Of a stretch of 64,000 nucleotides of DNA, positions 56,690-64,000 are shown piece by piece (within the stretch, counting starts at the first letter, position 1; every line of letters begins with the position of its first letter). Below the pieces are notes generated by a model that searched no databases, was not told the origin of the DNA, and worked only from the letters and a program-made list of their open reading frames with translations. The position numbers and the translations under genes were made by a program. The stretch is from Closterium sp. Naga37s-1. Taxonomy: Eukaryota; Streptophyta; Zygnematophyceae; Desmidiales; Closteriaceae. The DNA is taken from assembly GCA_947471745.1 (NCBI GenBank), contig CANJKZ010001237.1, forward strand, positions 2,400,001-2,464,000. Direction: 5' to 3'.

Positions 56690-57060
56690 AGGGGAAGAGA
56701 GTGTGCTGGGGTGGAGAGAGTGAGCAGGGAAAAACCTAATGAGCAGGGGGAAAGAGGGAAATCAGGGGCAAACGGAGCAAGCAGGGGGGGAAAGAGTGAG
56801 CAGGGGGAAGAGACTGAGCAGGGGGGAAGAGAGTGAGCAAGGTGGAAGAGAGTGAGCAGGGGGGAAGAGAGTGAGTAGTGGGGAAGAGAGTGAGCACGGG
56901 GGAAGAGAGTGAGCAGGGGAAAACAATGAGCGGTGGAAAAGAGAGAAAGCAGGGGGAAAACAGAGTGAGGAAGGGGGAAGAGAGAAAGCAGGGGGGAAGA
57001 TAGAAAGCAGGGGGAAACAGAGTGGGCAGGGAGGAAGAGAGAAAGCAAGGGGAAAGAGGG
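56690..57060 (+). repeat. 20-bp purine-rich minisatellite, block 1
   Basis: About 18 imperfect copies of a unit near GAGTGAGCAGGGGGGAAGA (19-20 bp). All minus-strand phases remain open as Leu/Pro/Ser-rich frames (for example SLPPCSLSSPLLTLFP), which follows from the repeat having no stop in those frames. The same unit recurs at 59730-60545. Confidence 0.88.
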
Positions 57061-57567
57061 GAGGCAGAGATAAAAGTGAGGGGAGGAGGGGAAATTGAGG
57101 AGAGAATGGGAGAGATGAGGAGGTGGGAACTGGAGAGGTGTTGGACTGACAGAGAAGTGAGGGGTTCAAAGGAGTAGAAGAGAGGAGTGTAGAGGTGAGC
57201 AGTCAAGAGGAGATTCTTTGTGCCTTGCACTCACCATCCTCGTGTCCTTTTTCGCGCCGTTTGTCTTTTCCCCGTGACTGGACGAACTGCCTTGTGTCCA
57301 ACAGCATATTCATGGCAAGGACTAAGCCTTTTGGAATGTGAGCCAGGGTGTGGGGGAAAAACAGAGTGGGAGTGAAGACAAGAAGGGATGTGAGTGACAA
57401 AGAGGGGTGCTCATGAACGGTGCAGATTCAAGGAGAAGGAATGAGAATAGCGGCCGAACGGGGGTGTAGCGAGGGCACTGGGGAAGGGAATGTGATGGTG
57501 CTGGTTGTGTGCAATGAGAAGAAGGGGGGGGGGGGGGGGGGGGGGAGGGGGAAGATGAGCAACGAGA
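57061..57567. other. Unassigned stretch with one possible exon and a G run
   Basis: Purine-rich remains of the minisatellite fade out by about 57180. A possible minus-strand exon lies at about 57235-57345 (HIPKGLVLAMNMLLDTRQFV in the middle), ending GATG|GTGAGTGCAAG, a good splice-donor match. I do not recognise the peptide and see no clear acceptor. A G run of more than 20 bases lies near 57525-57545. Confidence 0.3.
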
Positions 57568-58418
57568 AGGGAAAGCAGACGCTTCTTGGGTTGACGACCA
57601 GGCTACACAGCGGTCGTCACAGGGTTACACCTTCAGCCTTGGCTCTGGTTCAGTCTCTTGGCGTTCTACACGCTCGTCTTCAGTTCGCAGCTCCAGTTGT
57701 GAGGCTGAGATCTACGCCACAGCCATGGCTGCACAGGAGTTACGCTGGCTCACCTACCTGCTGACCGACTTGGGAGAGCGGCCTCGTTCTCCTCCAGTGC
57801 TGTGCGTCGACAACAAGGCCGCCATTGCCTTGTGTCAGGAGCACAGACTGGAGCACAGAACGAAGCACATCGCTCTGCGTTACTTCCTGGCTCGAGAGTT
57901 GCAGCAGCGTGGTCAGCTTCGTCTTGCTCACGTGGCCACTCGGGCCAACACAGCTGATATATTCACCAAGGCGCTTCCCTCTGGTGATCATCAGCGTTTC
58001 TGCACTCTTTTAGGCCTTGTGCCCACGTTTTCTCACTTGCTGTAGACTTTGCTTGTACTGTGATCCATACATATATACCTGCATGCTTGCTCTTGTTAGG
58101 TAGTGATCACTGTGCTTTGCTGCATATACATCTCTGCATGTGAACTGGCCTTGTGGCCTCTTACTTGTGCTCAGAGTGTGTGGTGACTTTGTGATCCACC
58201 CTGAGCTGTGTTTTGTTTCTTCTCTTGTCTGGTCTTGTGACCTTTGCTTGCTCTGGCTATCCCCCATTTCGCCTATGGGGGTGTGTCAAACAATATATGC
58301 ATGTTTAGGTTATCTAGGCTGTATGGGGGTTAGCACTAGGGGGTACAATATTTCTCTCGACATTCTTCTTGTACCCCCCCTTCACCTAATGACATCATCA
58401 CTTCCTAGTATTCTAACA
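57568..58418 (+). mobile_element. Element I, 3' end of a short-LTR copia (plus, fossil)
   Basis: It starts inside RNase H (SWVDD.ATQRSSQGYTFSLG-like, about 57580-57640), continues through MAAQELRWLTYLLTDLGERP (from 57725), KHIALRYFLARELQQRGQLR and ANTADIFTKALPSGDHQRF, ends near 58045, and after a purine-tract position (CCTATGGGGGTG) has an LTR at 58285-58418 (TGTCAAACAATATATG to GTATTCTAACA). It is close to D and G. No other part of the element is next to it. Confidence 0.85.
58285..58418 (+). repeat. I 3' LTR
   Basis: About 134 bp with TG..CA ends. The first bases match the G and E LTRs (TGTCAAAC), and the rest differs. Confidence 0.7.
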
Positions 58419-58599
58419 GCTCTCTCTGCCCTACCCACGCTTCATCTCGCTCACCCTTCCGCCCTTCCTCCGTGTCTCCCTTGCTCATTTTCTGCCTCCG
58501 TGCATTCTTTGTTCCCCACCATGCATCAAAGTTTGTGGTTCGTGTCTGTGCAGGTCTGCCATGCATCCAGTTGTGATGAGTATAGGGTTTGATAATATA

Positions 58600-59404
58600 A
58601 CCGTAATCACCCGGATATAAGGGAACATTCCTGTGGGGACACTTGTGTCTCAATCCCTATTTTCCCGAGTCGCGCCTGTAAATTTACCCAATGTCGCGTC
58701 ACAAACATCGAATGTACCGCGATGTAGGGCGTCAGATTGGCAGGTACAGTTGGAAACTTTTTATTGGCTGCGATCAAAGAGAAATGTACAAAAGTGTGCA
58801 TTTGATTGGGTGACAGGACACCCGTTTTTTCAACCTCCGGGCAGGGGTGTGGTTTCGATGCGCGGGATTTTTTTCCCTCGCGAAATTTGCATTTTTGGGT
58901 GTCCAGGTGCATGTGGTCGTATCGGGCATTTCGAGTCGAGTGCGATTTTTTTACAATGACGGGTCGTTTCGCAATTCGTCAGCGACGGCAGCGTGTTTCA
59001 CGCTGACCGATAAAAAATACAGTAGAAGTCGCTGAAAGGTGACTCGCATTTAGAATACAATACAGTTTATGTTGTTTTTGGGTGTCACAAAGTGATTGAG
59101 ACACAAGTGTCTCCCCAAGAATGTTCCCTAGGACATACATGTCTTATCTCGTACACGGGCAAAAATGCTTGGGTTGTCTTGTATTTGGGACGGTTTAGGG
59201 TGTCTTATAAGTCTTTTAAATGGACACAAAACCGTTTAGAAGATACCCCCTCGTTATGCAATTGCCCCTAACCCCTACACCGGCTTAACTCGTACACACA
59301 AATAGGTGTCTTATAATGAGGCTACCCCGTTTATAAGAGACACCCGGATAATAGACACCCCCTGTCTTCTATTCAACGCTGTCTTATATCCGGGTGATGA
59401 CGGT
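58600..59404. mobile_element. Inverted-repeat DNA element of ~805 bp (MITE-like)
   Basis: The outer ends are inverted repeats of 22 bp with one mismatch (58600-58621 and 59383-59404; core CACCCGGATATAAG). The left arm continues at once into a second 35-bp arm (58621-58655, GGGAACATTC..GTCTCAATC), whose partner is at 59094-59128 (32 of 35 match), 254 bp inside the right end. No transposase frame is present. The 254-bp segment has several CTTATAA / CCGGATA motifs. A non-autonomous DNA transposon is the best explanation. No clean target duplication could be fixed, so the superfamily is open. Confidence 0.72.
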
Positions 59405-59729
59405 AGTCGTCTACAATAACTATGCCATGTACCGTTATTGATGTTGGTTGGATGCGTCTCATAATACACCACATCGTGATTTGGAGCATTATGAAAAAGT
59501 GCAACAAAGCAAAATAATGTTCCATTTATGTTGCCAAGACAAGACTATAAGCACAAGCACAAAGCTAGGAGGTGGTAACTTTTCAACCCACTCCTTTTGG
59601 GACTCATGGTGTTGGCACCTGTACAAGCATGGTTCTGTATGGAACGGAGAGGGAAGAGGGGATATGGACGAATAAGCAAGGGGTGAAGGTGGAGGGCATG
59701 TATGGGAGGAGTTAGGCAGAGGAGTGAGC
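59405..59729. other. No feature recognised
   Basis: About 325 bases between the inverted-repeat element and the minisatellite. The longest plus-strand frame (75 codons) shows no family signature. I see nothing to annotate. Confidence 0.4.
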
Positions 59730-60545
59730 GAAGCGGGGAAGAGAGTGAGCAGGGTGGAGAAGGCGGTGAGCAAAGGGGATAGCCAGTAAGCATGGGGTTA
59801 AGGAGGGGAAATGAGAGGACTTGGGGGGGGGGAAGGGTTGAACGAAGGGGAATAGAGAGTAAACAGGGTGGAAAGATGGGTGAGTACAGGGGGAAAGAGA
59901 GTGACCAGAGGGGGAGAGAGTGAACAAGGGGTAAGGGAGTGAGCAGGGGATTTTAGGGGCGAGCACAGGGGGAAATAGACCGAGCAGGGGGGAAATGGGT
60001 GAGAAAGGGGGAAAGAGGGATGAGAACAGGGGGAAAGAAAGTGAGCAGGGGGGAAAGAGAGTGAGCAGGGGGGAAAGAGAGTGAGCAGGGGGGAAGAGAG
60101 TGAACAGGGAGGGAGAGAGTGAGTATAGGAGTGAGCCGGGAAAACAGGGGCGAGCAGAGGGGGTAAGAGAGCGTGAAGGGGGAAAATGGGTGAGAATTGG
60201 GGAAAGTGGGGTGAGAACAAGGGGAGTGAGCAGATGGAAAGAGAATGAGCATGGGAAAGAGATTGAGGAGGGGGGAAGCGAGTGAGCAGGGGGAAAGAGA
60301 GTGAGGTGGGGGGGGAAGAGAGTGAGGAGGGGGGAAGAGAGTGAGGAGAGGGAAAGAGGTTGAGCAGGGGGGAACGGTTGAGTGAAGGGGGGAAGAGGGG
60401 TGAGAACAGGGGGTGAACATGAGAGGAGAGAGTGAAGGGTGGGGAAAAGAGTGGGCAGGGGGGAAGAGAGTGAGCAGTGAAAAAGAGAGTGAGCAGGGGG
60501 AAAGAGAGTGAGCAGCAGAGAGTGAAAGGCAATGGGAGGGGAAGT
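59730..60545 (+). repeat. 20-bp purine-rich minisatellite, block 2
   Basis: About 40 imperfect units of GTGAGCAGGGGGGAAAGAGA, the same family as 56690-57060. Minus-strand frames of up to about 330 codons (Leu/Pro/Ser-rich) run through it and into J. They are repeat translations. Confidence 0.9.
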
Positions 60546-60589
60546 GAAGGCGACGGGTGGGGAAGCGAGTGTGACGGGCGGGAAAGCGA

Positions 60590-63150
60590 GTGCGGCATTG
60601 TCTTGCGCCTCTCCAACCTCCCCTCCGCATCGGTCTTCACATGTACCACCCATGTGCAGTCCAACGCGTTTCTTCCCGGGGGCAGATTGGTGAGGGTCCA
60701 CGTTTCATTCTCCATATGGCTCTAGAACTCATCCTCCTTTGAAGCCAACCAAGCCTCTCGATCATTTCCAGCGAGAGCTTCTTCCATTGACGCCGGCTCA
60801 TGAGGTAAGTTGATGCCAAATCTACTCCATCTCCTCCACGGCAACCGTCTCCTCCTCATCTTCCTCTTCTTGGACCAGCAATGCCTTGGGACCCCCAAGC
60901 CTTTCATACTTGAGAAAATCCCTTAGGTGAGCAGCTCTCTTGGGCCTCTCCTTGGCTGCACCTTCCTTAGCTCCACCACGGACAGCACCGCGCTTCCCTT
61001 GGGTAGTCCGCCTTTGTGGAAGCGTAGGGGATCGTGTAAGCTGCTGCACCTCCTCCTCGGCACCACCTCCCTCAGCTACAGGGGCCCCCTCTTGCTGCAA
61101 CACCCCCTCCACCTCTGCTGCCTCCATTTCAGCACCTCCCAAGTCGTGTGACACCTCCGTCGCCTCTGAAGTTGAAGACAACTCTATGGGAATAAGAAGT
61201 GGGTCGTTCGTTCCCACCTCTATTCCAAGCGGAATGGTGACCTTGCTCCTCCCCCACTCCAACCATTCCTCGAACATGAGCCCCTCCATGAACTTGGCAT
61301 CTCTGGTGGTGAAGATGGTGTTGGAATTTGGGTCCCACATGAGCCAGCCCTTGCTCCCCCGTGCAAGACCCAAATGGACAGCCCACACCGCCGCCTCTTG
61401 AAGCTTGTCACGCTTCTCCTTAGGGACATGCACGAGCCCCATGCACCCGAAGACACGAAGCATATCCACCAGGGGATTCTTGCCACTCCAATTCTCCATA
61501 GGGACCCACTGCTGACCTCCCACATGAGTCAACACCCGGTTCTTGATGACGGTAGCATGACGAATAGCGAGGGTCCACAACCGCAAGGGTAGACCCGAGT
61601 CCACCAATATCGTTCTCCCGCCCTCTATGATGGTCCGGTTCGCTCTCTCTGCCACGCCGTTGGACTGAGGGGTGTAGGCCGTGGTGAGCTGCTTCTTGAT
61701 GCCGTGCCGCTTCAACCAGCTCCGGAACTCCGCTCCCAAAAACTCCCCACCACGGTCGCTACGAATCGCCTTCACCCACTTGCCGCTCTCTCGCTCCACC
61801 ATGGGCAGCCACTCTTCAATGATGACCCTTGCAGCATCACTCTTCTTTGCAAGTGGAAAAGACCAGGTGAGCCTTGTGTAATCATCCACCATAGTCATGG
61901 AATACAGAGCCCCAGCATATCCCTTCACCTTCATGGGCCCCACAAGATCCACATGCACGAGCTCCACCGGGTCACTTGACTGCCCCACCGCCGAATGGAA
62001 GGGAAACCGTGAGAACATGCTGGTCAAGCAAGTCTCACAATAGCCCACCTCCTTGGGCTCCCCCTTTATCCTCAGCCCCTTGAATCTTTCCTCCTTAAAC
62101 AGCTGATGTAGCTGAGGTAGCGCCACGTGGCCAAAGCAACGGTGTGCGGTGAGCCAATCCGTCTCACCCGTGCTAGGAGTTACATTTGGTAGCGCACCCC
62201 CCCCCATGCACAAGTAGCCCACCATCACTGCCACCACCACCTCCTCCACTGGTTACGTGGCTTGCATGCCCTCCTCTTACAGCTTCAGCAGCCAAGCGCG
62301 CAGCCGCCTCCTTCCATGGCAGCACCGGTATCTCCCACATGGACCGGTGCATGTCCTTGCCGCATCGGAGGTCCCACCACACGCGCCCATCCAGAGTTGC
62401 CTTGAACACCTTTGTGCCCATCATCTCCATCTTCATCCCTGCCTCACTCAAGGCCTTGGTAGAGAGAAGGTTGGCACATAGTCCAGGGACAAGAAGAACA
62501 CGCTTCAGCCCCACAAGCCTACCATCCGCACCCATAAACATGGCTCTCCCCTCGCCACACACGGGTACAACTTGGCCGGTGGTTGAAACGACGGTGGCTG
62601 CCTTTGATGGCCTGAATTCATCCAGCATATCCTCTCGGTTGGTCATGGTCATGAAGGTTCCCGTGTCAATGACCCAATGGGAGGAACGGTGAAGAGCAAC
62701 CTTGCTGGCCGGTACAACCATGTCCTCGGAGCATGCCTCTCCTACATGGTAGAACATGGCGCCATGTCCGCCAGCACCTCCGTCGCCCTCCTCATTGCCC
62801 ATGCCTTCTACCATAGCTCCATGAACACCCTTGGAGCCCTCAATTAATGGCTGACCAGGCCTCCAACCGTTAGGTAGTGGCACTTGAACCATGGGTGACC
62901 TTCCACATGGCAATACCAACACTTGCCGCCACACCGCTTGCCTCCCCTGTTGCCACGCTTCCCTCCCGAATACTTCTCCCCTCCAAAGCCTTCTTTGGCC
63001 TTGCCTTTCTTGCAGCCACGCCCCTTGAAGCCCTTCATGCCGTAGGCAGAGCCTCCACCTTCACTGGCAGCGGCGGTCAGCTCCTTCCTCCGAAACTCCT
63101 CTTGAAGGACTTTGAGCACGGATCCACTCGAGCGACCATGCGTCCTTCAT
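60590..63150 (-). mobile_element. Element J, Ty1/copia fossil (minus), gag to RT start
   Basis: Minus strand from right to left: gag end with zinc knuckle CWYCHVEGHPWFKC (about 62895-62940), protease region (about 62600-62700; VIDTGTFMTMTNREDML), pre-integrase (WLTAHRCFGHVALPQL about 62130-62180), integrase (VHVDLVGPMKVKGY about 61940; MVDDYTRLTW about 61870; IRSDRGGEFLGAEF about 61740; QSNGVAERANRT about 61650), linker, and reverse-transcriptase start (EPASMEEALAGNDREAW about 60760-60810), which ends at the minisatellite. No LTR is seen. The knuckle and integrase are nearest to C in this window. Long frames remain open (60822-62249 and 62173-62934), so decay is limited to a few breaks, but the element is incomplete. 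Confidence 0.85.
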
Positions 63151-63154
63151 GCCA

Positions 63155-63276
63155 TTAAAGCCCAAGACCAGAATTGCTCAACGCAAGTCAACGCAGGGCA
63201 AAACTGTGGGCTGCGGGAGGCAAACTGTGCAGAGTTTGCCTTAGTTTTTTTTTGTAATTCGGGTCTTGGGCTTTAA
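63155..63276. mobile_element. 122-bp inverted-repeat element (MITE-like)
   Basis: TTAAAGCCCAAGACC..AATT at 63155-63175 pairs with 63256-63276 (20 of 21 match). TTAA stands at both ends and may be the target site. Inside, GGCAAACT / AGTTTGCC (63219-63240) can form a second small hairpin. It lies beside the FRIENDLY/CLU exon, probably in an intron. It is too short to code for anything. Confidence 0.65.
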
Positions 63277-63358
63277 GGTTGACCACCAAGGGCCCCCACG
63301 ACTCCGGAAGCAGGGAGAGAGCCTTGTAGCACTTGATATTCTCAGAATAGTCTGATAC

Positions 63359-63768
63359 TTGTACTTGACGCCTTCAGTGATATCAGACCACACCATATCC
63401 GCCGTGATACGAGTATACCCCGGCACATCCACCACAAACAGAAACGCCTCCTTCTTCTCCTCCCCCTCCTCCTTCCTCTCCTCCCCATCCTTCCTCTCTC
63501 CCCCCTTCCCCTTCTTCTTCTTCTTCCCCCCGCCGCCGCCCACGCCGCCCTCCGTTTTGTCCGTATCCCCGACGCCGGGGAGCGTGGGCGGCGGCGTGGT
63601 GGTGGAGGTGCCGAGGAAGCAGTTGAGGAAGTGGGCGATGGCGCCGGCCACGTCCTGCTCGAGCGTCTCGCGGAGAACAGCTTTAAGCACGTGCTTGGTG
63701 GCCCTCACCACCATCTCCGCCACGCACAGCCAGTACACCTGCTCCACGTCAGCCACTTCTTTTGCCAC
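63359..63768 (-). CDS. Exon of a FRIENDLY/CLU (clustered mitochondria) homologue
   Basis: The minus-strand exon starts after a pyrimidine-rich stretch ending ATGCCAG|GTGGCA and encodes VAKEVADVEQVYWLCVAEMV, then VRATKHVLKAVLRE, then AIAHFLNCFLG. A Lys/Glu/Gly-rich insert follows, then MVWSDITEGVKYK. From memory, this follows plant FRIENDLY (Arabidopsis FMT: VRSAKHILKDILRD, SHFLNCFFG, WSDIQEFAKAKY) in order and spacing, in the central CLU/eIF3-p135-like domain. Family members are cytosolic proteins needed for normal mitochondrial distribution. The exon probably ends at AAG|GTATCAG or nearby (about 63358); reading through gives no family match. The rest of the gene lies beyond the right edge and perhaps to the left of the repeats. 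Confidence 0.85.
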
Positions 63769-63926
63769 CTGGCATTGGGGGAGGGGGAAGTGGGGGGGAA
63801 GGGGGGAGGGAGGGGGGAGGGGAGGATGAGTGGAGGGAGTAGGGGTTGAGAATGAGGGAACAGGATATGGAAGCGCAAGGGGGAATGAACGAGCACTGAG
63901 GGAGTCGGGAGACAGCAAGGGAGGGA
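63769..63926 (-). other. Pyrimidine-rich intron before the FRIENDLY/CLU exon
   Basis: On the minus strand it is rich in C and T (CTCCCCCCTCCCTCCCC and similar) and ends in CAG at the exon. It is an intron on sequence grounds. Open frames through it are due to low complexity. Confidence 0.6.
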
Positions 63927-64000
63927 GCAGTTGAGGAAGTGGGCGATGGCGCCGGCCACGTCCTGCTCGAGCGTCTCGCGGAGAACAGCTTTAAGAACGT
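63927..64000 (-). pseudogene. Second copy of part of the FRIENDLY/CLU exon
   Basis: These 74 bases match 63619-63692 with one difference, 308 bp apart. They encode VLKAVLRETLEQDVAGAIAH and FLNC again, then change abruptly into the pyrimidine-rich intron without a GT donor. The copy runs off the window. This looks like a recent tandem duplication of the first half of the exon with the intron before it. The upstream copy is probably intronic and not used, but a true exon variant cannot be excluded. Confidence 0.75.

Noticed and set aside
59712-60715. Leu/Pro/Ser-rich proteins of about 225-330 residues on the minus strand
   Set aside because: All three phases are open because of the 20-bp repeat. 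There is no independent coding signal.
1-64000. tRNA, rRNA or riboswitch genes
   Set aside because: I saw no cloverleaf with A and B boxes or rRNA-like conserved stretch. The tRNA-like words found are retroelement primer sites.

Overview
The window looks like nuclear DNA of a green-lineage (streptophyte) eukaryote. Nearly all of it is nested Ty1/copia LTR retrotransposons. Several of them start reverse transcription at TGGTATCAGAGC-like sites, which are common in plant copia elements. There is a short array of TTTAGGG telomere-type heptamers. The one recognisable host gene, at the right edge, encodes a protein most like plant FRIENDLY/CLU. A charophyte alga or bryophyte would fit, but the species cannot be named from the sequence.

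Layout. (1) 1-20410, nest 1: an old minus-strand copia (A) carries a minus-strand copia (B, 3750-19335, 5-bp target duplication AGCGG). B carries a young plus-strand copia array (C, 7323-15188). A C-family LTR going off the left edge also cuts A. (2) 20411-32351: degenerate unrecognised sequence and a 22-bp satellite split by element D (22093-30167, duplication AACCA). D contains a 5' part of element E, a relative of B. To the right is weakly gene-like sequence. (3) 32352-56542, nest 3: a three-LTR tandem copia array (F1-F2, duplication TAAAT). It contains a whole-length but broken element G (39977-46693), pieces of a GTCGAC-rich element H, and a separate H LTR with its own duplication GCTAG. 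(4) 56543-64000: small repeats, a 3'-end copia fragment (I), a roughly 805-bp inverted-repeat DNA element, two blocks of a 20-bp minisatellite, copia J (minus), a 122-bp inverted-repeat element, and an exon of the FRIENDLY/CLU homologue that is partly duplicated at the window end.

Only one gag-pol frame (C, 9809-14257, 1482 codons) is open from end to end. The other retroelements are fossils. B, D, E, G and I form one short-LTR lineage (118-147 bp, starting TGTCAAAC or similar) with very long low-complexity linkers between integrase and reverse transcriptase and tandem-repeat leaders before gag. F, C and J are more conventional copia elements. H is a separate, very GC-rich lineage.

I found no sign of a new enzymatic or defence system. 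The items most worth a second look are the recombination-built tandem arrays (C in B, and F1-F2), the telomere-type repeat inside G, the collagen-like and Gln/Glu-repeat linkers, the asymmetric inverted-repeat element at 58600-59404, and the recent 308-bp partial exon duplication in the FRIENDLY/CLU gene.
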